DNA of 64,000 nucleotides from Nonomuraea montanisoli (lineage in GTDB: Bacteria > Actinomycetota > Actinomycetes > Streptosporangiales > Streptosporangiaceae). Under the pieces are notes generated by a model, which saw only the letters and a program-made list of their open reading frames with translations, was not told the DNA's origin and searched no databases. The position numbers and the translations under genes were made by a program. Below are positions 41,679 to 50,073 of the stretch, piece by piece (position 1 is the first letter of the stretch; each line of letters begins with the position of its first letter). The stretch is from contig NZ_JABWGN010000017.1 of assembly GCF_013363975.1 (NCBI RefSeq), forward strand, positions 62,001 through 126,000. Direction: 5' to 3'.

Positions 41679-43247
41679 ATGCCCAACAGCGCCAACCTGC
41701 TACGCCTGGCCGACGCCGTCCTCATGCCGGGATTCGAGGGGACGACCCCTCCCGACTGGCTCCGGCGCCGGCTCGGCGAGGGACTCGGCGGCGTGGTGCT
41801 GTTCACCCGCAACCTGGCCGGGCCCGAGCAGGTGGCCGCGCTGACGGCCGCCCTGCGCGCCGAGAACCCCGCCGTCCTCGTCGGCGTCGACGAGGAGTCG
41901 GGCGAGGTGACGCGGCTGGAGGTGAGCACCGGCAGCAGCCGGCCCGGCGGCTACGCGCTCGGCGTCGTGGACGACGTGGAGCTGACCGAGACGCTCGCCC
42001 GCGACCTCGGCGCCCAGCTCGCCGCCGCCGGGATCACCATCGACTTCGCCCCGTCCGCCGACGTCAACTCCAACCCCGACAACCCCGTCATCGGGCTGCG
42101 GTCCTTCGGCGCCGACCCGGCGCTGGTGGCCCGGCACGCCCGGGCGTTCGTCCGCGGGATCCAGTCGGCGGGCGTGGCGGCCTGCGCCAAGCACTTCCCC
42201 GGCCACGGCGACACCTCGGTCGACTCCCACCACGGTGTGCCCGTGGTGGAGGCCGGCGGGATCGAGGACGCGCTGCGCCCCTTCCGCGAGGTGATCGACG
42301 AAGGGGTCAAGGCCGTCATGACCGGGCACCTGCTCGTCCCGTCGTTCGACGGCGTGCTCCCGGCCACCCTCAGCCCCAAGATCCTCACCGGCCTCCTCCG
42401 GGAGGAGCTGGGCTTCGACGGGCTGATCGTCACCGACGGCATCGAGATGGCCGCCGTCGCCGGCACGTACGGGATCGGCGGCGCGGCGGCGCGCGCCATC
42501 GCGGCCGGCGCCGACGCGATCTGCGTCGGCGGCGAGCACGCCGACGAGGCGACCGCCGTCGAGGTGCGCGACGCCGTCGCCGCCGCCGTCACCTCGGGCG
42601 TGCTGCCCGAGGAGCGCCTGGCCGACGCCGCTCGCAGGGTCCGCGAGCTCGGCGCCTGGACCGCCTCCTCGGGCAGCGCCACCACCCCGCCGTCGCCCTC
42701 GCCCGACGGGCGTGCGCTCGACGGGCGCGCGCTCGGCGGGACCGCGCTTGACGGGACCGCGCTTGACGGGCCCGCGCTTGACGGGCCCGCCGGGCTCGTC
42801 GCCGCCCGGCGGGCGGTCCGCGTCACCCGCAGGTCAGCGGAGCCCGTGCTGCCGCTCACCGCCGCGCCCGTCGTGATCGAGCTGGCCCCCGAGATGAACC
42901 TGGCCATCGACAGGTCCACCCCCTGGGGCGTGGGGGAGCCGCTGGCCCGGCTGCTGCCCGGCACCTCCGTGACCCGGCTCACCGCCGTGCTCACCACGGG
43001 CCCGGCGCTGGAGGAGCTCCTGCGCGGGGCCGCCGGGCGGCCGCTGGTCGTGGCCGTCCGCGACGCGCACCGCCACCCGTGGCAGACCCAGGCCCTGCGC
43101 CACCTGCTCAGCGCCCGGCCCGACACCGTGGTGGTCGAGATGGGCCTGCCCCTGCGCGCCGACGTCGGCGCCGTGCACATCGCCACGTACGGCTCCGCGC
43201 CCGTCTGCGGCCAGGCCGCGGCCGAGGTGATCACCGGTAGGCTCTGA
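41679..43247 (+). CDS. Glycoside hydrolase family 3 protein, NagZ-like beta-N-acetylhexosaminidase
   Basis: About 522 residues. GH3 N-terminal catalytic barrel: GVVLFTRNLAGPEQ, VGVDEESGEVTRL, KHFPGHGDTSVDSHHGVP at 171-188 and nucleophile D253 in IVTDGIEMAAV. A 29-residue repeat linker (DGRAL-type) separates it from a C-terminal domain of about 150 residues. NagZ-type enzymes release N-acetylglucosamine from chitobiose or peptidoglycan fragments, which fits the GlcNAc transporter and kinase at 29-35 kb. ATG at 41679 fits a leaderless mRNA. Confidence 0.82.
   Translation: MPNSANLLRLADAVLMPGFEGTTPPDWLRRRLGEGLGGVVLFTRNLAGPEQVAALTAALRAENPAVLVGVDEESGEVTRLEVSTGSSRPGGYALGVVDDVELTETLARDLGAQLAAAGITIDFAPSADVNSNPDNPVIGLRSFGADPALVARHARAFVRGIQSAGVAACAKHFPGHGDTSVDSHHGVPVVEAGGIEDALRPFREVIDEGVKAVMTGHLLVPSFDGVLPATLSPKILTGLLREELGFDGLIVTDGIEMAAVAGTYGIGGAAARAIAAGADAICVGGEHADEATAVEVRDAVAAAVTSGVLPEERLADAARRVRELGAWTASSGSATTPPSPSPDGRALDGRALGGTALDGTALDGPALDGPAGLVAARRAVRVTRRSAEPVLPLTAAPVVIELAPEMNLAIDRSTPWGVGEPLARLLPGTSVTRLTAVLTTGPALEELLRGAAGRPLVVAVRDAHRHPWQTQALRHLLSARPDTVVVEMGLPLRADVGAVHIATYGSAPVCGQAAAEVITGRL
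42705..42791. repeat. 15-base tandem repeat in the GH3 gene linker
   Basis: Nearly six units of a 15-base repeat (GACGGGCCCGCGCTT-type) encode DGRAL, DGRAL, GGTAL, DGTAL, DGPAL, DGPA. It is in frame, so changes in copy number only change the linker length. Confidence 0.75.
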
Positions 43248-43261
43248 CGGCACGGAGGTCT

Positions 43262-43320
43262 GCGGCGAGGAGATCTCGGGATGGACGTTCGCGGCGAGGA
43301 GATCTGACGGCATGGACGTC
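43262..43320. repeat. Tandem duplication of a start region before the pentapeptide gene
   Basis: Two copies of about 29-30 bases, each with GCGGCGAGGAGATCT followed by ATGGACGT. The first ATG (43281) opens an 8-codon frame (MDVRGEEI) that stops at 43305-43307, a few bases before the real start at 43312. So the true gene has a short leader peptide made by duplication. Confidence 0.6.
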
Positions 43321-43983
43321 GAGGGCGAGGACCTGTCCCACGCCGCGCTGGGCGAGCGGCTCGCGCCCGGCGAGGTCCACGTCTTCCGCGGCTGCGACCT
43401 GACCGGCGCCGACCTGCGCGGCGCGGCCCTCGGCGGGGCGCGTTTCGAGTCGTGCGTGCTGGAGCGGACCGACTTCCGCGCGGCCGACCTCGACGGGGCC
43501 GTCTTCAGCGGGGGCGGCGGCATGGGCCTGCGCTTCGACGACGCCGACCTCGTCGACGCGAGCTTCACGGACGTCGACCTGGCCTCCGCCCGGTTCGGCG
43601 GGGCGCTGCTGAGCGACGCCGCGTTCACCGGGTGCCGCATGATCGGCGCGTCGCTGACCGCCACGCGCGGCACCGGCTTCACGCTCACCCGCTCCAACCT
43701 CACGCTGGCCAACCTGGGCGGCTGCTCCCTGCGCGGGCAGGTCATCGAGGGCGTGCGCTTCGACGACGCCGACCTGTCCGGCTGCGACTTCACCGGGTCG
43801 ACGTTCAGCGACTGCCGTCTGCGCGGCACCAAGCTGATCAGGACCGTCTTCGCCAAGGCCGACCTGCGCGGCGCCGACCTCGGCGAGCCCGACGACGCCA
43901 AGCTGAGGGCGTTCGCGGGCGCGATCGTCAACCGGGCGCAGGCGGCCGCCATCCTGGCCGCCCGCGGCATCACCGTGCTCTGA
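43312..43983 (+). CDS. Pentapeptide repeat protein
   Basis: A 223-residue right-handed beta-helix built from A(D/N)LxG-like pentapeptides: GADLRGAALGGARFESC, TDFRAADLDGAVFSGG, LRFDDADLVDASF, SNLTLANLGGCSLRG and KADLRGADLGEP. Soluble, no signal peptide or membrane part. Some such proteins mimic DNA and protect DNA gyrase (Qnr/MfpA), but this one is not specifically recognised as such. The start lies after GAGGAG and a duplicated leader. Confidence 0.82.
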   Translation: MDVEGEDLSHAALGERLAPGEVHVFRGCDLTGADLRGAALGGARFESCVLERTDFRAADLDGAVFSGGGGMGLRFDDADLVDASFTDVDLASARFGGALLSDAAFTGCRMIGASLTATRGTGFTLTRSNLTLANLGGCSLRGQVIEGVRFDDADLSGCDFTGSTFSDCRLRGTKLIRTVFAKADLRGADLGEPDDAKLRAFAGAIVNRAQAAAILAARGITVL

Positions 43984-43995
43984 CCCTCCTGACGG

Positions 43996-45195
43996 TCATC
44001 GGGCGGCGTGGGCCAGGTCGACGAGCACCTGCGTGCCGCGTCCCGTCTGGTACCACACCATGCCGTCCTGCAGATGGAGGGTCGGCGGGGCCTTGTCGCC
44101 CTTGCGGGTCGAGGTCGTGAACAGCAGGCCGGTGCGTCCCGTGGCGATGTCGTGGACCGCCGCGGCGCCCCTGCCCTCGGCGTCCCTCTGATGGAGCGTG
44201 ACGAAGCGGCCCGAGAGGAGCACGTCCGTGGTCCTCCGCCCCGGGAACGCGCGCAGGCCCGTGCCGTCGCGCCGCCACGCCTCGACGTCGTTGAAGCACC
44301 ACGTCAGCCCGCAGTCGTTCCAGGACGTCCGCCCGGAGGGGGCTCTCACGTCGCGGGTCTCGCCCGTGACCACGTTCTTCAGGTGCTCCATGGGACGGGT
44401 GACGGGGCGGTCCAGCCCCCACTCCTTCCGCGGCCAGCCGGCCCACGGCCACTCGACCAGGTGGAAGCCCCTCGACCCGAGGACCAGATACCACTCGGCG
44501 CCCTTCGAGTTCAGCCGGACCCGGTAGACCCCGCCGTCCGACGCCGACCACACGGCCATGCCATCCGATATGGCCAGATTCTGCGCGCCGAAGATCTTGT
44601 TCTCGCTGGAGGTCGGGGCCGTGACCGAGGCGAGGCGGCGCGGGACCCCTCCGCCGACGGGGACGGCCCAGATCTCCATGCTGCCGTCGTGGATCGCCGA
44701 CCACGCCAGGTAGCCGTCGCCGAAGACCACCGGACTGTTGTCCATGTCCACGCCTGCCACGACCGGGGCGATCCTGGTGAAGTGCCGCCTGTCCACGTCG
44801 TACGCGTAGATGGTGTCGGGCCGGTTCCTGGTGAGTCCCCGTCCCACCACGACCCGGTCGCTGACGAACACGTCCGGCTTGAACGCCCGGCCGCCGGGCG
44901 CCGTGGTCGGGATCTCGTGCACCGCGCCCGGCCACACCTGCCGGACCGGCGGCGCGAAGCCGCCAGGGGAGGGGGTGGGCCGCGCGGCGGGGACGGGCGG
45001 GGCGACCGTACGCGTGCCCACCACGGTGGCCGCCACCACGACGACGATCGCGGCCGCCACCGCCACCGGCGCCCACCACCTGCCGCCGGACCGCGTCGCG
45101 CGCGGCACGGGCAGGGCCGGCGGCATCCCGTCGTCCCGCACGGTCGCGGCCCTGGCGGCCAGCGCGTCCCTGAGTCGTTCCTCGACACCGGTCAT
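43996..45195 (-). CDS. Membrane-anchored beta-propeller-like protein coupled to a sigma factor
   Basis: A 399-residue protein: cytoplasmic N-terminus of about 40 residues, one membrane helix (WWAPVAVAAAIVVVVAATVVG) and a large outer domain with repeated beta-strand segments (TIYAYDVDRRHFTRI, EIWAVPVGGGVPRRL, AVWSASDGGVYRVRL), as in a beta-propeller or TolB-like sensor. ATG overlaps the stop of the sigma factor gene (ATGA). It may be the anti-sigma factor or a cell-envelope sensor for it. No named family. Confidence 0.72.
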   Translation of the reverse strand: MTGVEERLRDALAARAATVRDDGMPPALPVPRATRSGGRWWAPVAVAAAIVVVVAATVVGTRTVAPPVPAARPTPSPGGFAPPVRQVWPGAVHEIPTTAPGGRAFKPDVFVSDRVVVGRGLTRNRPDTIYAYDVDRRHFTRIAPVVAGVDMDNSPVVFGDGYLAWSAIHDGSMEIWAVPVGGGVPRRLASVTAPTSSENKIFGAQNLAISDGMAVWSASDGGVYRVRLNSKGAEWYLVLGSRGFHLVEWPWAGWPRKEWGLDRPVTRPMEHLKNVVTGETRDVRAPSGRTSWNDCGLTWCFNDVEAWRRDGTGLRAFPGRRTTDVLLSGRFVTLHQRDAEGRGAAAVHDIATGRTGLLFTTSTRKGDKAPPTLHLQDGMVWYQTGRGTQVLVDLAHAAR

Positions 45196-45719
45196 GACGT
45201 GGCCTCCAGCTCTCCCAGTTCGCGCTTGAGCCGCTCCAGGGCCCTGGAGGCGGTGGACCGCACGGTGCTCTCCCGCACGCGCGTCGCCCGCGCGATGTCG
45301 GGGTCGGACAGATCGAGGTAGTAGCGCAGGACGAGGATCTCGCGCTGGCGCCTGGGCAGCCGGCCCAGCGCGGTCAGCATCTCCTGCCGCGCCTCGCCGA
45401 GCAGCGCGGCCGTCTCCGCTGAGCCCACCGGCTCCTCCCGCCGTCCTGGCAGCACCCGCGCGGCGACGCCGCGCCGGCGCAGGAGCGAGCGTGAGGCGTT
45501 CAGCACGCCGACGCGCACGTACGCCAGGCTCAGCGCCTCGGGACGCCTGCCGTGCAGCCTGGAGAAGACGTCCTGGACGATGTCCTCGGCGCTCTCCCGG
45601 TCGCCGACGAGCAGCAGCGCCAGGCGCACCAGCGCGAGCCGGTGCTCGCGGTACAGGCCTGCCAGCGCCGTCTCGGCGCCCGGCGGGGCGGGCGCGCGAG
45701 CGGCTGTCTCACTGTTCAT
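45192..45719 (-). CDS. SigE-family ECF sigma factor
   Basis: A 175-residue sigma factor: region 2 LYREHRLALVRLALLLVGDRESAEDIVQDVFSRLHGRRPE; region 4 LPRRQREILVLRYYLDLSDPDIARATRVRESTVRSTASRALERLKRELGEL. It resembles the actinobacterial SigE-family group with a partner membrane protein. It is the second such sigma/membrane pair in the window (other at 27554). ATG 45719 has only a weak ribosome binding site. Confidence 0.87.
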   Translation of the reverse strand: MNSETAARAPAPPGAETALAGLYREHRLALVRLALLLVGDRESAEDIVQDVFSRLHGRRPEALSLAYVRVGVLNASRSLLRRRGVAARVLPGRREEPVGSAETAALLGEARQEMLTALGRLPRRQREILVLRYYLDLSDPDIARATRVRESTVRSTASRALERLKRELGELEATS

Positions 45720-45808
45720 GACCTATGAACGCGCGTGGCCCCCGATCCGCTGCTCACCCGGGACGCGTCTCAAGATGCGGGCAGGAGCTCGGACACCGCC
45801 TCCCCGCC

Positions 45809-46837
45809 TCAGGGGCCGGGCAGGCGCTTCAGCGCCGCCTCCGCCTCTTCCATGATCCGCCCGATCAGTTCCTCGCACGACGGCAGGTCGCCGATCACGC
45901 CCACCACCTGGCCCGAGGCCATCACCCCCAGGTCGTCGCGGCCCTCCACCATGGCCGCCCGCAGCAGCACCGGCGTGTTCGCCGCCTGGAGCACCTGCGC
46001 CCACGTCAGGTCGCGGCCGTGCCGCATGCGCCGTCCCTCACGGATCATCGCCGCCCACGACAGCCCGGACAGCCGCTTGAACCGCGCCCCGTTGACCACC
46101 GCGCGCAGCAGCCGCGAGCGCTCCAGCGACTCCACGAACGGCGTGCGCAGCACCCGGTGCGGCACGCCGTCCACCTTCGTGGTGACCAGCGTCTCGGCCG
46201 CCTCCACGTACAGCCGCTTGACCGCGTCGGGCACCGGCGAGTCGCTGGTCAGCAGGAACCGCGTGCCCATGGCGATCCCGCACGCCCCGTACGCCAGCGC
46301 CGCCACCAGCCCCCGCCCGTCGAAGAAGCCGCCGGCGGCGACCACCGGGATGTCCACGGCGTCCACCACCTGCGGCAGCAGCAGGGTCGTGGCCAGCGGC
46401 CCGGTGTGCCCGCCGCCCTCGCCGCCCTGCACGATCACCGCGTCGGCGCCCCAGGCGGCCACCTTCTCGGCGTGCCGCCGCGCCCCGACCGACGGGATCG
46501 TCACCACGCCCGCGTCCTTCAGCCGGGCGATCAGCTCCCTGCGCGGCGCCAGCGCGAACGAGGCCACCCGCACCCCCTCGCGGATCATCACCTCGACCCG
46601 CTCGGCGGCGTCGTCGGCGTCGGAGCGGATGTTCACCCCGAACGGGGCGTCCGTGCGCTCCTTGACCGCCCTGATCGCGCTCGTCATCTCGGCCACCGAC
46701 ATCGTGGCGGCGGCGATGATGCCGAGGCCGCCCGCGCGGGAGGTGGCCGCGGCCAGCCGGGCGCCCGCCACGTACCCCATGCCGGTCTGCACGACGGGGT
46801 GGCGGCAGCCGACGAGCTCGGTCAGCGCGGTCCTCAC
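45809..46837 (-). CDS. ipdC: Nitronate monooxygenase-family flavoprotein, IpdC-like
   Basis: A 342-residue FMN TIM-barrel protein of the 2-nitropropane dioxygenase family: CRHPVVQTGMGYVAG, SRAGGLGIIAA, VIVQGGEGGGHTGP and AAGGFFDGRGLVAALAYGACGIAMGTRFL. Its place after ipdA and ipdB, in the order echA20-ipdA-ipdB-ipdC, is the same as in Mycobacterium (Rv3550-Rv3553), where IpdC is needed for HIP catabolism. It is therefore more likely an oxidoreductase of ring C/D intermediates than a nitroalkane oxidase. GTG start overlaps the end of ipdB. Confidence 0.84.
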   Translation of the reverse strand: MRTALTELVGCRHPVVQTGMGYVAGARLAAATSRAGGLGIIAAATMSVAEMTSAIRAVKERTDAPFGVNIRSDADDAAERVEVMIREGVRVASFALAPRRELIARLKDAGVVTIPSVGARRHAEKVAAWGADAVIVQGGEGGGHTGPLATTLLLPQVVDAVDIPVVAAGGFFDGRGLVAALAYGACGIAMGTRFLLTSDSPVPDAVKRLYVEAAETLVTTKVDGVPHRVLRTPFVESLERSRLLRAVVNGARFKRLSGLSWAAMIREGRRMRHGRDLTWAQVLQAANTPVLLRAAMVEGRDDLGVMASGQVVGVIGDLPSCEELIGRIMEEAEAALKRLPGP

Positions 46838-47658
46838 CCCGGGCTCCCGCCTTCTCGGGCAGGTCCGCCTTCTCGGGCAGGTCCGCCTTCTCCCGCGCTC
46901 CCGCCTCCTCGGGCACGTCCGGCTTCACCGGCGCGCGGTTCGGGGACCTCGCGGTGGCGCAGGCCGCGCGGGTCCAGCACCTCGTCCAGCAGCCGCAGCT
47001 CCTCGGCCGTCGGCGTCCGGGTCTCGGGCACGGCGGCGGGCACCTCCAGCTCGAACCCGGTGGCCGCCACCACCTCCTCCACGCTCACCCCGGGATGCGC
47101 CGAGACCAGCCGCATCGTGCCCCCCGGCCCGCCGAGGTCCAGCACCGCGAGGTCCGTCACCACCCGCCGCAGCCCGTACGCGCCCCTGTCGGTGCCGACG
47201 CCGCTGACCACGTCCACCTCCGGCACGAACACCCGGGGCGAGTGACGCGGGATCCAGTAGCTCGTCGGGTCGCAGCGGGTGTTGCCGGGAGCGCCGCGCA
47301 CGCCGAGGAGCTGCGCCCTGGGCCGGCTCCAGTCGCCGATGCACGAGATGTTCGTGTTGCCGTGCCGGTCGATCTGGCTCGCGCCCAGCATCACGTGCCG
47401 CCGGCCGTTCAGCACCAGCCACAGGTGGTCCCGGAACGGCAGCCAGCCCTCGACCACCTCCGGCGCCTCGCCCAGCGCCGGCACGTCGCCGGTGAGCAGG
47501 CAGGCGCCGTCACTGGTCAGCAGGTCCGGCTCGAACGTCAGCCGCGCCAGCCGCGCCCCCAGCACCGTGACCGCCCCGCCGATCCCGGCCGCCAGGATCT
47601 CGCCGTCGCCCCTGAACGCCTCCGCGCACGCCACCACACAGACGTCAGCTCTGCTCAC
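46834..47658 (-). CDS. ipdB: CoA-transferase-like ring hydrolase, beta subunit (IpdB)
   Basis: A 274-residue class I CoA-transferase fold protein: VACAEAFRGDGEILAAGIG, VMLGASQIDRHGNTNISCIGD, PRHSPRVFVPEVDVVSGVG, DLAVLDLGGPGGTMRLVSAHPGVS. Together with IpdA it makes up the hydrolase that opens the last steroid ring (COCHEA-CoA to MOODA-CoA). The C-terminal 35 residues are an extra G/E/A/R/P tail of GGPARE-type repeats coded by an 18-base DNA repeat, absent from the Mycobacterium protein as far as recalled. GTG overlaps ipdA by 14 bases. Confidence 0.85.
   Translation of the reverse strand: MSRADVCVVACAEAFRGDGEILAAGIGGAVTVLGARLARLTFEPDLLTSDGACLLTGDVPALGEAPEVVEGWLPFRDHLWLVLNGRRHVMLGASQIDRHGNTNISCIGDWSRPRAQLLGVRGAPGNTRCDPTSYWIPRHSPRVFVPEVDVVSGVGTDRGAYGLRRVVTDLAVLDLGGPGGTMRLVSAHPGVSVEEVVAATGFELEVPAAVPETRTPTAEELRLLDEVLDPRGLRHREVPEPRAGEAGRARGGGSAGEGGPAREGGPAREGGSPG
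46847..46920. repeat. 18-base tandem repeat coding for the IpdB tail
   Basis: Two perfect copies of CCGCCTTCTCGGGCAGGT (46847-46864 and 46865-46882) followed by two degenerate copies. In the gene they code the GGPARE-type tail, and they sit just before the stop and the ipdC start. Confidence 0.65.
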
Positions 47659-48436
47659 TGCGCACGTACTCCTCCCACGGGGTCTCGGCGTAACGCCGCT
47701 GCGCCTCCTCGTCGCGCCCGTAGTCGGGCTCGCACGCGGTGAACCCGGCCCCGCCGGGCGCCTCCACCACGCCGGTCACCATCGACCGGCTGACCAGCAG
47801 CGAGTGCACCGGCCCCTCCTTGAGCAGGTCCGCGGTGTCCACCAGCCGCTCGCACGAGACGTAGGCGGCGGCCGCCGCCTTGACGTACAGGTCGTCGAGG
47901 TACGGGTCCGGGCCGAGGTACTGGGCGTTGCCGCGCCGGTCGGCCCGGTTGAGATGGACCAGCGCCGCGTCAAGGGTGAGCGCGGGCACGGCCACCAGCT
48001 CCTCGCCGTCCTCGTACGGCGAGCTGACCGTCCGCAGGTGCGGGTTGACCCGCATCACGTCCGAGCCGAGCCCGGCCCGCGTCGGCAGGAACGGCAGCCG
48101 GTGCGCCGCCGCCAGCAGGCCGAACATGAACATGCCCTCGTCGTACTCGGTGAACTCGACGGCTCCGTCCTGCCGGGCCCGGCGGAAGTGCGGTTCGAGC
48201 GGGATCGAGTCGAGCGTCACGAACGGGGCGACGACCCGGCGTACCTTGCCCGCGGCGCAGAGCATGCCCACGTCGGGCCCGCCGTACGAGACGATCGTGA
48301 GGTCCCGCAGCGGCGAGCGGAGCAGGCCCCGCACCAGGGCCATCGGCTTGCGCCGCGACCCCCAGCCGCCGATCCCGATCGTCATGCCGCTCTCCAGCCG
48401 CCCGACGACCTCCTCGACGGTCATGACCTTGCCCAT
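47645..48436 (-). CDS. ipdA: CoA-transferase-like ring hydrolase, alpha subunit (IpdA)
   Basis: About 263 residues. The stretch GWGSRRKPMALVRGLLRS, then YGGPDVGMLCAAGKVRR and LPFLPTRAGLGSDV closely follow mycobacterial IpdA (Rv3551). The essential glutamate region is EFTEYDEGMFMFGL. With IpdB it hydrolyses the ring C/D intermediate COCHEA-CoA. ATG at 48436 follows a strong GGAGG; an upstream ATG at 48484 overlaps the stop of echA20 and would give a 16-residue extension. Ends with 14 bases overlap into ipdB. Confidence 0.87.
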   Translation of the reverse strand: MGKVMTVEEVVGRLESGMTIGIGGWGSRRKPMALVRGLLRSPLRDLTIVSYGGPDVGMLCAAGKVRRVVAPFVTLDSIPLEPHFRRARQDGAVEFTEYDEGMFMFGLLAAAHRLPFLPTRAGLGSDVMRVNPHLRTVSSPYEDGEELVAVPALTLDAALVHLNRADRRGNAQYLGPDPYLDDLYVKAAAAAYVSCERLVDTADLLKEGPVHSLLVSRSMVTGVVEAPGGAGFTACEPDYGRDEEAQRRYAETPWEEYVRSEQS

Positions 48437-48480
48437 GCGGCCTCCTCGCCCAGGACCCGCCTCCTCGCCAAGGACCTCGC

Positions 48481-49218
48481 TCATGAACCCGCCACGAAGC
48501 GGTGGCGGTGCTCGTCGCCCTTGCCGAGGAGGTTCAGCTCGAAGGTGAACCCCTGCTCGAACCGGTAGCTCCGCTTGACGTCGACGGGGTCGATGCCGTT
48601 CAGCGACTCCTTGGCCAGCCGGATCACGTACGGGTCCTTGTCGGCGATGCGCCCGGCCACCTCCATCGCGGCGTCCGGCAGCGCCTGGCGCGGCACCACG
48701 TCGAGCACCGAGCCGAACGCCAGCAGCTCGGCGGCCGTCACGTTGCGGCAGGTGTAGACCATGGCCCGCATGAGGTGCGCCGGGACGAGCCGGGCGAGGT
48801 GCGTCGCCGCGCCGAGCGCCCCGCGGTCCACCTCGGGCAGCCCGAAGTAGGCGTCGTCGGAGGCCACGACGACGTCCGCGTTGCCGACCAGCCCGATGCC
48901 GCCGCCGAGGCAGAAGCCGTGGACCGCGGCCACCACCGGCACGGGACAGTCGTAGACGGCGGCGAAGGCGGCGTGACAGCCCCGGTTGGCCCCGACGAGC
49001 GCCTGGTGGCCGTCGGCGGCCTGCATCTCCTTGATGTCCACGCCCGCGTTGAACCCGCGGCCCTCGGCGCGCAGGACGACGACCCTGGTCGCGGGATCCC
49101 GCCCGGCGTCGTGGAGGGCGTCCGCCAGGTCGTGCCAGTGCCGTACGGCGAGGGCGTTGACCGGCGGGACGTCCATGACGACCTCGGCGATCGGGCCGGC
49201 GCGCAGCGTGATTCCCAT
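48481..49218 (-). CDS. echA20: Enoyl-CoA hydratase-family hydrolase, EchA20-like
   Basis: A 245-residue crotonase-fold protein with VVLRAEGRGFNAGVDIKEMQ, VHGFCLGGGIGLVGNADVVVASDDAYFGLPEVDRGALGAATHLARLVP and a C-terminal YRFEQGFTFELNLLGKGDEHR. These closely resemble mycobacterial EchA20 (Rv3550), which opens steroid ring D. It heads the operon echA20-ipdA-ipdB-ipdC. ATG follows GGGAG. Divergent SDR gene and two tandem operator-like repeats lie upstream. Confidence 0.88.
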   Translation of the reverse strand: MGITLRAGPIAEVVMDVPPVNALAVRHWHDLADALHDAGRDPATRVVVLRAEGRGFNAGVDIKEMQAADGHQALVGANRGCHAAFAAVYDCPVPVVAAVHGFCLGGGIGLVGNADVVVASDDAYFGLPEVDRGALGAATHLARLVPAHLMRAMVYTCRNVTAAELLAFGSVLDVVPRQALPDAAMEVAGRIADKDPYVIRLAKESLNGIDPVDVKRSYRFEQGFTFELNLLGKGDEHRHRFVAGS

Positions 49219-49255
49219 CCCACTCCCGGAGTGCTCGCCTCACTTGCCATGTCCC

Positions 49256-49290
49256 GCGCTTGCTTTGTCCTAGCGCTTGCTTGGTACGGT
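49256..49290. promoter_or_regulatory. Tandem KstR2-like elements between echA20 and the SDR gene
   Basis: GCGCTTGCTTTGT (49256-49268) is repeated as GCGCTTGCTTGGT (49273-49285), 17 bases apart. The second belongs to CCTAGCGCTTGCTTGG (49269-49284), one mismatch from the window consensus. A TACGGT -10 box at 49285-49290 would place the transcript start on the GTG of the SDR gene. Binding here could control both divergent transcripts. Confidence 0.7.
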
Positions 49291-49297
49291 AGCACCC

Positions 49298-50032
49298 GTG
49301 ACCGTGACTTACGACTACGCGGGCAAGGTCGTCCTCGTGACGGGAGGGACCAAGGGGATCGGCGCGGGCATCGCCCGCGCCTTCCAGGAGGCGGGCGCCA
49401 CGGTCGTGATCTGCGCCCGCACCCCGCCGGCCGGGGAGACGGGGGCCGCGTTCGTCCAGGCGGACGTGCGCGATCCCGAGGACGTGGCCCGCCTGATCTC
49501 CGGGTTCGACCGGCTGGACGTCGTCGTCAACAACGCGGGCGGCTCGCCCCACGCGCCCCTGGACGGCACCTCGCCCCGCCTGCACGCCCGCGTCATCGAA
49601 CTCAACCTGACGGCGCCCCTGCTGGTGTCGCAGCGGGCGTACCCGCTGCTGAAGGCGTCGGGCGGGGCCGTCATCATGATCGGCAGCGCGAGCGGCACGC
49701 GCCCCTCGCCCGGCACCTCCGCGTACGGGGCCGCGAAGGCCGGCCTGCACCACCTGGCGCGCTGCCTCGCGGCGGAGTGGGCGCCGGAGGTGCGGGTCAA
49801 CTCGGTGGTGGTCGGCCTCGCGGCCACGGAGAACGCGGAAGAACACTACGAGGGGGGACGTGCGGCGGTGGAGGCCGCGATCCCGGCGGGCCGCATGGCG
49901 ACGCCGGAGGACGTGGCGCGGGTGTGCCTGTGGCTCGGCGGTCCCGGATACGTGACCGGGGCGGAGGTCCAGGTCCACGGGGGAGGGGAGACGCCGGCGT
50001 GGCGTTGGGCCGGGCGTCCCGCCGCGCCGTGA
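49298..50032 (+). CDS. SDR-family oxidoreductase, Rv3549c-like
   Basis: A 244-residue short-chain dehydrogenase: YAGKVVLVTGGTKGIGAGIARAF, NNAGGSPHAP, catalytic Ser in GSASGTR, YGAAK, and AEVQVHGGGE. In Mycobacterium an SDR (Rv3549c) is divergent from echA20 in the same arrangement. Probably leaderless from GTG 49298 (GTG 49304 also possible). It likely acts on a hydroxy or oxo intermediate of ring C/D breakdown; the substrate is not established. Confidence 0.85.
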   Translation: MTVTYDYAGKVVLVTGGTKGIGAGIARAFQEAGATVVICARTPPAGETGAAFVQADVRDPEDVARLISGFDRLDVVVNNAGGSPHAPLDGTSPRLHARVIELNLTAPLLVSQRAYPLLKASGGAVIMIGSASGTRPSPGTSAYGAAKAGLHHLARCLAAEWAPEVRVNSVVVGLAATENAEEHYEGGRAAVEAAIPAGRMATPEDVARVCLWLGGPGYVTGAEVQVHGGGETPAWRWAGRPAAP

Positions 50033-50073
50033 CGCCCGCCCGGCGGGAGCCGAGGGGCGGTCGGGGCTTCCGG

